A stretch of DNA of 64,000 bases from G965202915 sp965205955 (GTDB lineage: Bacteria > Pseudomonadota > Gammaproteobacteria > Eutrophobiales > Eutrophobiaceae). Below are positions 44,901-55,000 of the stretch, piece by piece. The DNA lies in contig OZ242192.1 in NCBI GenBank assembly GCA_965205955.1, forward strand, positions 1,736,001 to 1,800,000, written 5' to 3'. The translations under genes were made by a program, and so were the position numbers. Positions within the stretch are counted from its first letter, which is position 1. Each line of letters opens with the position of its first letter. Below the pieces are notes generated by a model. That model had not been told where the DNA came from. It was given only the letters and a program-made list of their open reading frames with translations, and did not search any database.

Positions 44901-45476
44901 ATGAAATCTAGAAATGATATTAACAAGATAAAGCATGATTATCGCACCAGGCTGAAGGAGATCAGGGACCGTCTGGCTCAGGAACAATATACCCGTTTCA
45001 ATCAGTCAATCATGAAAAATCTGCGCAATGTAGCGGAATTTGAATCGGCAAAGCGCATTTTTAGCTATATTTCCAACGGATCGGAAGCAGATACCCATGC
45101 CCTGATTCGAGCTCGCATCGATGATCTTGAAGTCCTGGCAGTGCCCAGGATCAACCATTCCACCATGCTCGCGGTTGAGTTTCCCGGTTGGGAAAAAGTA
45201 AGGACCGGCCCCATGGGGATATTGGCGCCTGCATCAAACGAGGCCTGTCCGGCATCCTATGATGTGGTCATTACCCCGGGTTTGGGATTTACCCGTCAAG
45301 GAGTGCGCATGGGCTATGGTCGCGGTTATTATGACCGCTGGTTCGCCGAGCACCGCTCAGGCATGAAGATTGCGCTTTGCTACGATATTCAGATTGTCGA
45401 GAGTCTGCCGCATGATGATCACGATATACCGGTGGACCTGATTGTAACCGAGCAGGAGATTATTCGTGTGAATTGA
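44901..45476 (+). CDS. ygfA: 5-formyltetrahydrofolate cyclo-ligase
   Basis: Converts 5-formyl-H4F to methenyl-H4F with ATP, repairing a dead-end folate. The 191 residues contain FSYISNGSEADTHAL, the PGLGFTRQGVRMGYGRGYYDRW signature and a PVDLIVTEQEII end, all typical. It complements the folate branch of C1 metabolism represented by fchA. In many gammaproteobacteria the gene follows 6S RNA; none is recognisable in the 216-base gap upstream. Confidence 0.94.
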   Translation: MKSRNDINKIKHDYRTRLKEIRDRLAQEQYTRFNQSIMKNLRNVAEFESAKRIFSYISNGSEADTHALIRARIDDLEVLAVPRINHSTMLAVEFPGWEKVRTGPMGILAPASNEACPASYDVVITPGLGFTRQGVRMGYGRGYYDRWFAEHRSGMKIALCYDIQIVESLPHDDHDIPVDLIVTEQEIIRVN

Positions 45477-45483
45477 GACTGGA

Positions 45484-46197
45484 TTATCCTTGCCAGAATT
45501 TTTCAAGCGCAATGGACAGAGAGCCTTTATCCAGCGCATCACTTTGGGTCTTCTCAAGACGCTCCAGCTTGACCAGGCCCACCCCGGGCGCATACCAACT
45601 GGTCTCTTTCACATTCACCAGGGTTAATCCGACATAATTTCCGGCATCTTTAAATGCCGACCCCCGCATCTCCACCTTGATGCAGCGCTCAAAACGGCCG
45701 GCCGGCACCTTTACCACTTCATTCAGCGATACGATTTTTCCTTCCATCGGCACATTGGCAACGATCTTGAACTCCGTTTTCTGCGGCGGACCGGACTTTT
45801 CCAATAACCGGGTTACCGTCATCTCCTCCCAGGAGGTTTCCTCTGCCAACGGAAAAGCCAGCACCAGGCGGCGCTCTTCACTATATACGGGATGCAACCC
45901 TGTGGTATCGGCGCTGCCCAGATAAATGATGCCGGTATCTTCCTGCCGGTAATAAAACTCCGTTCCATCCAATGAACGGCGCACATAAACCTCCTCGCCG
46001 TTTACTTCCTTCATGCCGTTATTCGTCAATAAATACTTCTGCTGCCTGCTGCCATCCATCGTGGTATGCGTTACCTGGTAGCTCCAGCGGTAGCCCTCGG
46101 TCAACGGGAAATAACTCTGTGGCGGTTTTTCACACCCGCCGAAAAGCAGAAATACTTGCAGGCAAAATAGCACACGAATAAAAACAAGCGCTTTCAT
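45484..46197 (-). CDS. Lipoprotein of unknown function
   Basis: A 237-residue lipoprotein from ATG 46197; the signal ends in a lipobox LFGGC near residue 19. The mature protein begins with FPLTEGYRWSYQV and has KVPAGRFERCIKV and YAPGVGLVKLE near the end, patterns seen in exported DUF3108-like/TapB-like proteins. The function is unknown. The frame continues upstream to 46284 without a better start. It converges on ygfA. Confidence 0.8.
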   Translation of the reverse strand: MKALVFIRVLFCLQVFLLFGGCEKPPQSYFPLTEGYRWSYQVTHTTMDGSRQQKYLLTNNGMKEVNGEEVYVRRSLDGTEFYYRQEDTGIIYLGSADTTGLHPVYSEERRLVLAFPLAEETSWEEMTVTRLLEKSGPPQKTEFKIVANVPMEGKIVSLNEVVKVPAGRFERCIKVEMRGSAFKDAGNYVGLTLVNVKETSWYAPGVGLVKLERLEKTQSDALDKGSLSIALEKFWQG

Positions 46198-46308
46198 CAC
46201 CGCCCGCCCGCTATTTTGGGCAGACCGGCTGTGCCGAAAAATGGCAAATAACGGAAGAGGGGTAACTACAGGCAAGCTGATCAATCTGCTAAAGAGTATA
46301 AGGGCATG

Positions 46309-46336
46309 TAATGAGATGGATCAGGCCGGTATTGCT
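46309..46336 (+). repeat. Short direct repeat, left copy
   Basis: 28 bases that match 25 of 28 positions with 55332-55359 in the same orientation (differences at positions 6, 11 and 18). The two copies bracket the GST gene and the defence segment. Confidence 0.45.
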
Positions 46337-46356
46337 TGCTGCACGAATACCTTTGT

Positions 46357-46977
46357 CTAGGCCGCCTTCGGCGCGGTGGAGGCAAAAGAATCGCGCTTGC
46401 TGATTTCATCAAACCAATCGGCAAGGGCGGGATGCCACTTGCGCCATGCAAAATCAGGCATACGAAAATCCAGGAATCCAAGCGCACAACCGAGCGCAAC
46501 GTCGCCCAAATCAATCTCTTCCCCGCACTTGTCCAGAGTGCCGGCAAACTCAGCGATGGCGCGCCTGGCCTTCTCCAGTTGCCATGCACGCCATTCGGGC
46601 GGGACATTATCCGAGCCGCCGAGGACTCGCCCGGCCATAATGACCCCGGCAATAGCGTCGGTAATGCCGTCGGCCAATGCCTCGCGCGCCTTCACCTGCG
46701 CCCGCAATCCGGGTTCGGAGGGAATGAAACGCGGCGCACCGCCCTGGGCATCCAAAAATTCCACGATGACGCACGAATCGATAATCCTTTCGCCGTCTTC
46801 CAAAATCAGCACCGGAATTTTATTGAGCGGATTGAAGGCGACAATCCCGGCGTTATTTTCCCACGGATTCACGGCCTCTTCCTCCACCTGCGGAAAGTTG
46901 CCACCGAGCAATTTTTCGGCAACAACAATACGCGCCTTGCGCGCATAAGGGCTGGTCAATGCCATCAGCAATTTCAT
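46357..46977 (-). CDS. Glutathione S-transferase family protein
   Basis: A 206-residue protein from ATG 46977, which follows AGGAG at normal spacing. N-terminal thioredoxin-like domain with a SPYARKARIVVAEK start, NPLNKIPVLILEDG (cis-Pro) and DSCVIVEFLD; the all-helical second domain follows. Substrate unknown. Methylotrophs sometimes use such proteins in formaldehyde or halide detoxification, but nothing here shows it. Confidence 0.88.
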   Translation of the reverse strand: MKLLMALTSPYARKARIVVAEKLLGGNFPQVEEEAVNPWENNAGIVAFNPLNKIPVLILEDGERIIDSCVIVEFLDAQGGAPRFIPSEPGLRAQVKAREALADGITDAIAGVIMAGRVLGGSDNVPPEWRAWQLEKARRAIAEFAGTLDKCGEEIDLGDVALGCALGFLDFRMPDFAWRKWHPALADWFDEISKRDSFASTAPKAA

Positions 46978-47113
46978 CAGACTCTCCTTGTTGTAAGATG
47001 GGTTATTGTGCGCGGATTCAAGCGCAATTTCAAAAATCGGGGGCAGCAAAAATGCCGATCATTCCTCGCCATTCTTTTTGCTGCCCGAGTCCATGTGATT
47101 GTTAGGCAATTGA

Positions 47114-48205
47114 TTAACCAAGGCCATAATATTTTAATGCAGCCTTCTTGATTAGCTCTGTTGCCACTGAAATTCCAACTTTCCATGTTCCGTCAGTAGC
47201 TTTTTTAATATTTTCCGCCAGCCATTTTGTAGCTTTTTCACCAAGCGGTTCGCTTTTATCTCCTCCAGCTTCAGAAGAGACAATCTCTGAAAGCTCATTA
47301 ACGTCAACTTCATCAATGCCGTGATCTATCAAATATTTCTTAAATGCCTTACTATCACCTGGATTGATCGATAATGAGAAGCTTGCATTATCACCACTAC
47401 TTGTAATTGAAGTGACATTCCCATGGAAAATCTGATTTGAAATGTGAGTTACCTTACTTGACATTTCTCTGTCAGTGGATTTTCTGCTTCCAAAACTTAT
47501 ATCTGTTGCCTCTGGAATAGACTTTTCAATCTCTATCGTCAATTTAAGCACTCTACTTTTTACAACGTATTGCAACTCTGCGAGCGATGCCTTTGAAATG
47601 GCTCCGCGTATATCATTACAGTCATGATCTTCAAGGATTTTTCTTCGTAAGAAATTTAAGATCAGAATAGGATTTGTAATGCCAATTTCTAATAAACCTC
47701 CTTTTTTCGCAGAACTTTCTACCAGGTCGTCAATCGCTGCAATACTTTGCCTTATTTCATATTTGCCAGCAATTTCTTCGATAAGATTAGATGGAATAGA
47801 GATACTCTTTTTTCCAGATCCATCCGAATAAGGGAAAGTGCTTGTATATTCCACAGAAATTTTTCGGTAATCAGGAAGTGGAGTATTCGTTGGATAACCT
47901 TCAGACTCAAACTTAACCCACTCCTCAAGCTCATAGCTACCTAGGCGTGCTGCTAACAGGCGCAGCTTCAGAAATATAGGTCCAAGTTTAATCCTCCCAT
48001 CAATTATTGATTCCTGGATTTCTTGTAACAGGTTCATAATGGTCGGTAATGACTGGGGCGACTTACCTTTTTCTGTGCTTGCCGGGGGATTGTGACATGC
48101 GCTACCTGCCAAACTTTTCGTTGTCTTGCTTGCAACTTTCACTACTCTCAATACCCGTGATGCTTTTGTAGCAATGCGCTTAGAAGTTACTTTTCTATGT
48201 GCCAT
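47114..48205 (-). CDS. AbiTii-domain protein with basic N-terminal extension
   Basis: The domain from about residue 57 (NLLQEIQESIIDGRIKLG, then LLAARLGSYELEEWVKFE and GYPTNTPLPDYR) matches AbiTii, named after abortive-infection protein T-ii. Residues 1-50 (KRIATKASRVLR, TKSLAGSA) resemble a separate family of small basic Ala/Ser/Lys-rich proteins, so this may be a fusion. ATG at 48037 would give the AbiTii part alone. The C-terminus has LAENIKKATDGTWKVGIS and ends hydrophobic. It neighbours the two-gene restriction-like system on the same strand, in keeping with a defence role. Confidence 0.7.
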   Translation of the reverse strand: MAHRKVTSKRIATKASRVLRVVKVASKTTKSLAGSACHNPPASTEKGKSPQSLPTIMNLLQEIQESIIDGRIKLGPIFLKLRLLAARLGSYELEEWVKFESEGYPTNTPLPDYRKISVEYTSTFPYSDGSGKKSISIPSNLIEEIAGKYEIRQSIAAIDDLVESSAKKGGLLEIGITNPILILNFLRRKILEDHDCNDIRGAISKASLAELQYVVKSRVLKLTIEIEKSIPEATDISFGSRKSTDREMSSKVTHISNQIFHGNVTSITSSGDNASFSLSINPGDSKAFKKYLIDHGIDEVDVNELSEIVSSEAGGDKSEPLGEKATKWLAENIKKATDGTWKVGISVATELIKKAALKYYGLG

Positions 48206-48217
48206 AATCTACTTCCT

Positions 48218-48442
48218 TTAGTAGTTGAATATGTAAACATCCCAAATGCCATCTTCATCCCCGGCTCCACCTGGAGAACCTTCGCATCGATAAATGTCTA
48301 CATAGTGATTTTCCCACTCTTGAGCTTCAGATTTCGTAGAGCATGTTTTCAAAATTTCCCAACCATACAGGTCGGGATACTCTCGCTCCCACTCTTCCTT
48401 CCTTCTATCCGGGTCTGTTGTAATGCCTATTCTACAAGCCAT
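48218..48442 (-). CDS. Small GIY-YIG-like protein
   Basis: A 74-residue protein from ATG 48442 with AGGAG upstream. The sequence CRIGITTDPDRRKEEWEREYP and SEAQEWENHYVD resembles small GIY-YIG-like proteins in which the catalytic residues are only partly kept. I recall similar small proteins paired with the basic Ala/Ser/Lys-rich family that forms the N-terminus of the neighbouring AbiTii protein. It is 12 bases upstream of that gene. The family call is tentative. Confidence 0.6.
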   Translation of the reverse strand: MACRIGITTDPDRRKEEWEREYPDLYGWEILKTCSTKSEAQEWENHYVDIYRCEGSPGGAGDEDGIWDVYIFNY

Positions 48443-48539
48443 TGTATTACTCCTGTATAAATAACACAATATTTCAGAAAAGCCTTCATTTGTCAAGAGA
48501 AATGTTTTGCCGGTTTTGGGATGGTTACGCCTGTGGGTT

Positions 48540-51500
48540 TTATTTTTCCACTGTGGCGATTTCTTCTGTGGTCAGGTCATATAGTTTGTAGACGAGATGG
48601 TCTATTTCTGTTTCCCAATTGCTGGTATCTGTGGATGAGTCGGATTCTTTCGCCTTTAGTATGTTGTCAACTAGGTAAATGAAGGGACGCTGCTGAGCAA
48701 TGGAGACTTTGGGAATTGGCAATTCTTTAGCATCATTGGGGTAACAGTGCAAACCTTCACTTAAAAAATTAAGGAAATACCAATTAACTAACTGAGAGTT
48801 GAGAACTGCCAGTAGAAACTTGTAATCGAACTTCTTGGCTAATGTAATATCTGCACTTCTTCTTACACGAGCTACTGATCTGTGTGGTACTTTCGAAAGT
48901 AAATCCAGCCTCACGCAGTTTATAACAGTGTGACTATTGTAAAATCCTTTGTTATCGTAAGCAAAACGTAGTCTATCTGTTACAATGTTAATAAACATTA
49001 ACTTTTCATTTTCAAACAGTTCAGGAAACATTGGATTATAATGTTCGTTGGGTGTGTAATTTAACCAACCGTCTAACGAAAAAAAATAGCGTTCGATATT
49101 ATGTCCTTCACAAAACTTTTTTCTATTCGCGGCTGGAGAGTCATTCACATAATTTGACTTGCCGATTTTTGCAGAGCGATGATTGAGTCTTGCACCATAG
49201 GCAATAAAGCAAATCTGATCAAAACTTAATGACTTTTGCCAGATTTTTTCTTTTATCTTTATACAATTCATAATAGCCGGATTCGTGTCAAATCGGCTTT
49301 CTTTGAGGGATGAAAAAAATGTTTGATCAACAAAAAATCGTTTCCCTGTGTTATTTTCAAAGTCGGCATTGCTTTTATGTAAGCATATTTCCGTAAGAGC
49401 TTCTCTTGCATCTTTGGTAACTGCCAAGATAACGTTGTAAACAACTGTGTTTTCAAAAATTCTATAACTACTCGCGTCCACAAGTTTTAGGAGATAGTGA
49501 TTATCTATCAAGGTTTGACGCATCTTAGTTCCATATTTTTGCTTGGCAAAAGAGGCGGGTATGATAAAGCACATCAAACCTTTTCTATTTAGGATAGAAA
49601 GTGACTTTTCAAGAAATGCTATGTAGATGTCTGTACGTTTTTTACAAGATTGATAATTTTCGAACAAGTAATCTCGCATTTCAGCAGAAAGATTTTCGAC
49701 GTTAATATACGGAGGATTACCAATCACCACATCAAAACCATCGTTTATACCGAACATATACTCGGCATCGAACCAATCCGAGCTTGCATTTTGATCATAG
49801 GGATCCCAATGGGCAATTTTGTCCGCATCATCGGCGGGCATACCGGTTAGCTGTAATTCTTTTGCTAATTCATCACGCAGTTCTATATCCCGGTCCTGAC
49901 AGCCCTGTTTGCTCCGGCGGTTGGTTGCGTGGAAGTATTGCTCGCGGTTGGCGTATAGTTCGCGTTCCAGATGCCGGGCTTTGTCGCTGGTCAACGTTCG
50001 CTCGCCAGCGCCAAGGCCGAGCAGTGTATTGGCGGCCACAAAGCGGGTTTCCAGATTGGGCAGGGGCTTGATGCCGTAGTTATGGTCTTTCGCTTGCATA
50101 TCCTGCTCAATGGCAAGGGAGATGAAAAAGCGCAGCTTGGCGATCTGGCAGGCAACGGGTTGAATATCGACCCCGAAAAGGTTGTTTTGAATCAGATACA
50201 GTTTGCACCCAAAATCGGAATCTTTGTAGCGTTGAAAGATGTCGCTGATCTCCTTCAGTTTTTCATCGCGCCGGTGCTGATCGGCGGTTTCAAACGCCTC
50301 GCCCGCCCGTTGTTTCGCCTTTTCCTTTTGCAGTTCTTCCCATAGTTTGCGCGGGTTGAGGCGGCGAAGCGCCAGCGTGAGTTTATGCAACGTGCCCATC
50401 GGAAAAGCGCCGGAACCGACTGCCGGGTCCAGTATTTTCATTTCCATGATGGCGCGGACGATGGAGCCTCGTTCGGCATCGACAAACAATTCATCGGCGT
50501 CATTGAAGGCATCGGCATAATCCAGCAGATACCGCAGGCGGGCATTCAAGTATTCCCGGTCGCCGTCATTGGGCTGTACCTTTTCCGCCAGGCAGGCGAT
50601 CAGCGCCTCATCCACCATATAGTCTACCACTGCGCGCGGGGTGTAATAGGAGCCGGTCTGTTTGCGAGCGGTTTTGCTGGTCTCCGGGTTGTAGGCGGCC
50701 AGCAGGTTTTCGAACACCTTGCCGAGCAGTTCCGGGTCGAGGGCGACTTCCTGTTCAATCGGCGTGTTTTCTTCCACGGTGAATTTGTAATGCTCGAACA
50801 ACGGGATCAGGCCGCCTTCCCCGAAAAACAGGTGATTGGGGATGCTTAGTTTGCCGAAGTGCTTTGGATGGTCGGAAAAGCAGTCGATTCTGTATCCTTT
50901 TTTCTGCCCTTCAAGGCTGTCCAGGCAGTCGAACAGCCCGCCGTTGATGAAGGGCGTTTGCGCAAACAGTTCGAGCAGTTTGCCCGGGTCCTTCATCTCC
51001 GCCTTGTAGCGGTAGAGGGAAAAGTCGCGGTGGGTGGTGTTGGTCTGCTTGCTGAAATGGCGTTTGCCTGTCTCCGTGTTCAAGGTGGCAAAGAACAGGT
51101 TTTGCAGCACGGCGCGATAATAGGAAGCTCCGTTGTCCGGGTCATAGTCTTTCAACAGCGTTCGGATTTTTTCTTCGTTGAACAATGCCGGCGCGATGAG
51201 TCCTTTTTCCTTGATGAACCAGATGAACATCAGGCGCGTGATGAGGCGGATAATGTGCTCCTGCGGGGATAAAAAAACCTTGTTTTTCCTGCCCGGGAAC
51301 GTGCATTTTTGCTCTGCACGTTCAAACCATTTGAAGAGCTGCATGTAAAAGCGCTTGTTGAGTTCCTCGGTGTCCAGTTTGGCAAGCCAGGCCGACAGCA
51401 GGCCGTCAAAGTTTTTCTGTTTGTTTTTATTTTCAATCCACCCGGCGCATTCTTCCAATGAAAGCTCGGATAGAATATCCAGGTGCGCCCGGTGGGGGTT

Positions 51501-52016
51501 GTTCAGGCGAATATCTTTTATCAGGGTTACTTTCCCCAGCACGTCGCGGGCCTGGTCATGCTTGTGCGGGCGGCGACCGATGAAGGCAATGGTCAGCAGT
51601 TTGTCAACACGGAACAGGATCACCGCCGGGGATTGTTCGTAGCGTTTGTTGATTTCCCGTGTCATCTCGGCGTATTTTGTGCGGCTGTATGTGCCGGGCT
51701 GCAATTCGGCGGTCACAAAATAAAAACTTTCCGCCCGGCTTTCGTCCACCTCATTATTGTCAAACAGGCTTCCGATGCCGGATATTTCCTCATCGGTCAA
51801 TTGAAAGACCAGTTTTAAGGACGTTGCCTGTTTTAAAAGATTTTTTCTCGATATGGTGTCGGATGGATCGGTAAAAAATTCGGACGGGTCGCCCGAATAG
51901 GGGATGGTTCGTTTGCTTGAGTAACCGAGCGTTGCAAGCAGTTGTTTGGCTTGTTCGCTAAAGTCTCCGCCGGACAGGGCTTCCAGGTCGTTTTGGATAT
52001 GGTCTTTACTCGCCAT
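48540..52016 (-). CDS. Eco57I-type N6-adenine DNA methylase (restriction-like)
   Basis: A 1158-residue methylase. The AdoMet motif DPAVGSGAFPMG lies near residue 537, the catalytic NPPY near 778 (VVIGNPPYINVE), and GSYYTPRAVVDYMVDEAL marks the helical start of the methylase core. The first 450 residues are a regulatory or restriction-type region (FIGRRPHKHDQAR). The last 300 are a target-recognition-like domain with SQLVNWYFLNFL and a YPNDAKELPIPKV segment. It overlaps the helicase gene by 11 bases, so both are expressed together. It should modify host adenines in the two-gene system. Confidence 0.85.
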   Translation of the reverse strand: MASKDHIQNDLEALSGGDFSEQAKQLLATLGYSSKRTIPYSGDPSEFFTDPSDTISRKNLLKQATSLKLVFQLTDEEISGIGSLFDNNEVDESRAESFYFVTAELQPGTYSRTKYAEMTREINKRYEQSPAVILFRVDKLLTIAFIGRRPHKHDQARDVLGKVTLIKDIRLNNPHRAHLDILSELSLEECAGWIENKNKQKNFDGLLSAWLAKLDTEELNKRFYMQLFKWFERAEQKCTFPGRKNKVFLSPQEHIIRLITRLMFIWFIKEKGLIAPALFNEEKIRTLLKDYDPDNGASYYRAVLQNLFFATLNTETGKRHFSKQTNTTHRDFSLYRYKAEMKDPGKLLELFAQTPFINGGLFDCLDSLEGQKKGYRIDCFSDHPKHFGKLSIPNHLFFGEGGLIPLFEHYKFTVEENTPIEQEVALDPELLGKVFENLLAAYNPETSKTARKQTGSYYTPRAVVDYMVDEALIACLAEKVQPNDGDREYLNARLRYLLDYADAFNDADELFVDAERGSIVRAIMEMKILDPAVGSGAFPMGTLHKLTLALRRLNPRKLWEELQKEKAKQRAGEAFETADQHRRDEKLKEISDIFQRYKDSDFGCKLYLIQNNLFGVDIQPVACQIAKLRFFISLAIEQDMQAKDHNYGIKPLPNLETRFVAANTLLGLGAGERTLTSDKARHLERELYANREQYFHATNRRSKQGCQDRDIELRDELAKELQLTGMPADDADKIAHWDPYDQNASSDWFDAEYMFGINDGFDVVIGNPPYINVENLSAEMRDYLFENYQSCKKRTDIYIAFLEKSLSILNRKGLMCFIIPASFAKQKYGTKMRQTLIDNHYLLKLVDASSYRIFENTVVYNVILAVTKDAREALTEICLHKSNADFENNTGKRFFVDQTFFSSLKESRFDTNPAIMNCIKIKEKIWQKSLSFDQICFIAYGARLNHRSAKIGKSNYVNDSPAANRKKFCEGHNIERYFFSLDGWLNYTPNEHYNPMFPELFENEKLMFINIVTDRLRFAYDNKGFYNSHTVINCVRLDLLSKVPHRSVARVRRSADITLAKKFDYKFLLAVLNSQLVNWYFLNFLSEGLHCYPNDAKELPIPKVSIAQQRPFIYLVDNILKAKESDSSTDTSNWETEIDHLVYKLYDLTTEEIATVEK

Positions 52017-55000
52017 TTTTTCTTATGATCAGCCAGGTTATCAGTTCAAAATCGTCGATTTTTTCAGGCCATTGCGGCTTTTCCGGCAGGATAACCCCGG
52101 ATTTCCCCATTTGTTGCTGCGTGTACAGGTGGAAGGTATCGGCGATTTTTTCCGCGCATTGCTCCAGCAGCTTGTTGTAATGCGCCATCTCTTTGCCGTG
52201 TCCGGTTTCTCTGTCGAAGGCGTCGCACAGTTTTTGCAGCGGGGCGGTTTCCCCGGCGCACAGGGAATCGAACAGGTCGAGCACTTGTTTGGCGTGTCGG
52301 TAGCCGTAGCGAACCTCGCCGTCATCGCGGATGAATGTAATGTAGAAGGGCTGGATGGGGTTGCCCGCGTGTTTGCCGGCGCATTTGTGCCGCAGAAAAA
52401 AGATGACGCCACGGTGTGCCGGGGCGTCGGCTTCGGTCAGCGCGTAAATGCCATAGGGCGCCGCCTTCAGTTGCTCCTCTTTTCCTTTCAGGTAGCGCCG
52501 CAATTGCGACAGAAAATAGTCTATAGAGAAATCACTCAGCACCACGTTGTTGGAAAATTCATCCAGGTCCACCACTTCCTCGCGGAGTTTTTTCAGTTGT
52601 TTGTCGCGGAAATTGAGTTCCTGTTCCTGCGCTTTTTCGTATTCATTGCGATTGAGTTGATCCTCATCGCCGGTTGCGGCGGTATCGGCAAGCGCCATGC
52701 GGGCTTCGACGCGGTTTCTCAGGTTCAGGTAAAAATCCATGTCATCGGTAGGCCAGTAGTTAATCATCTGTACGGTTTTATTGCGGCTGCCGATCCGGTC
52801 AATGCGCCCGAAACGCTGGATCAGGCGCACGGGGTTCCAATGTATATCGTAGTTCAAGACCGTGTCGCAATCCTGGAGGTTCTGGCCTTCGGAGATGCAG
52901 TCGGTCGCGATTAACAGGTCAATTTCCCCTTCGTCCGCCCTTTCGGCGGCACGACGGCGTGATTGCGGGGAGAAGTTTGTCAGGATATCGTTGAAGTGAT
53001 TGCCGCCAAAGGTAGTTTGAGTTTCATCCCCGGCGACCAGCGCCATGTTCAATTTTAGCTCCGCCGCCAGTGTTTCCAGGTTTTGGTAAAGATACTCGGC
53101 GGTGTCTTTGAATGTGGTGAACACCAGCATTTTGCGTTTGCTTTTGCCGTCTTTGTCCACCGTCGAGTGCCGTGCGCGGTGGCGGATATCCTGTTTTATC
53201 TGCGCCAGTTTGCCGTCTCGTTCGGGCGTTATTCCAGAAACGTCTCGCAGGCATTCCTTCAAGACTTCCCTGTCCGTGGCTATTTCTTTTTTCCACTGAC
53301 TCAGATCCAGGTCTTGCAGGTGATACGGATTGCGCCCCTGGTTTATCAGAAATTCCTCGTCTTCATACTCTGTGTCCGGTTGAACGTCCGCTTGTGTAGA
53401 AGGATCTCTGGTTTTCTCGAAATGGCCGATTTTATCCATCAAGGCATCAATTTTTGCCACTGTCCTTTCCAAAGTCAGCCGCAATGCGTGCGCGGAGCTT
53501 TCCAGTCGTTTCAGAAAATTAACGCGCATCATGCCGACCAGATAATGCTCGCGATTTTTCTGGTTGAAATGCAGGCGCTCTTTTTCTTCCTGCAATTGTT
53601 CTTTGAGCTCCTGGCTCTCTATATAACTGGACGGCCGGTAAATGGAGAAAGAGAAATTGGAAATGCGGGTGTGTAAATCTTTGTATGAGAGTTTGTCATG
53701 CAGATCGGTTTGGGGATGATGGTTCTGCGGGTTTTGATGCTGGGGAAAGTCGCCGATTTCCTCTATCAGCCCCGAGTAGAATTTTTTAATCTGCCGTCGC
53801 GAGCGTGCGATGGATACCCCGCCGAGAAGATTGAAAAAGTCCCCGCCCAGCTTTTCAAACAGCAGGTCTTTGTTTTTCTTTTCCGCCTGCTGCTCCCATT
53901 CCTTGAATTTTTTCTGTGCGGCATCCAGTAAAAGGCGGAAATTGCGCACCCCCAGGCGCTCGCGCAAAGCGCTGTCGTCCTTCTCCGTCATCAGGTAGAT
54001 CTGGTTGCGCAGATCGACCAGCGAGGTGTTGACCGGCGTTGCCGAAAGCATGAGGACTTTTGTTTTTCCGCCCTTTTGGATGATGTCCTCAAACAGCCGG
54101 TTGTAGCGGCTTCGGCGGATGATTTCGCCGCTTGTATCTCTGCGGTTTTCCGTGGCGTTGCGAAAGTTGTGAGACTCGTCAATCACCACAAGATGAAAAT
54201 TACTCCAGTTGAAATTTTCCAATGAAATGCCAAACGCCTCCCCGCTGTCGCGTGACAGGTCGGTGTGGGCGAGCATGTGGTAGTTGAATTCATCTTTGGC
54301 AAAAGGGTTGTCCTGCTGATTGAAGCGGGATGAGTATATCTTCCAGTTGTCCCCCAGTTTTTTGGGGCACAACACCAGAACCCTGGCGTTGTATTGCAGC
54401 TCAAAAAACTTGATCACCGCCAGCGCGGTGTAGGTTTTGCCCAGCCCTACGCTGTCTGCCAGGATGCAGCCGTTGAGGCGCAACAACCGGCCTATGACGC
54501 TTTTGGCGCCGTCTTTTTGGAAGTCGTAAAGGGTGCGCCAGATGGCCGTGTCATACAGGTGGGCGGCTTCCATCGCCTTGTCGCCTTCCAGCAGCGCGTC
54601 CATCTGATCCTTGAACAGTTCAAAAAGCGTTTTGTAATATACAAATTCCGGAGCATGATTTTTTCCTATGCGCTCCAGGGCGGCCAGTACCTCCGGTTTG
54701 ACGTCCTCCGTCTGAGCTTCATCTCCCCAGAGCTTGTCAAACCATTCCTTCATCTCGGTGCGCATTTGCGCATCCGATGCCGCCAGATTGATTTCCAGGT
54801 TGGCGCCCGCACTGCCGCCCATACCGCGTTTGGTAAAATTGGAACTCCCAACCACCGCCGCGCCGCCTTGCGCCGATTCGGTCAGATACATTTTCCCGTG
54901 CAGAAAATTCGACCGGCTCACAGACCGAATTTGCACGTTTGCCCGCTGCACCCACTCCTCACACTGCCGCGCCAGGTATTTCTGCTGCAATTGATGATCG

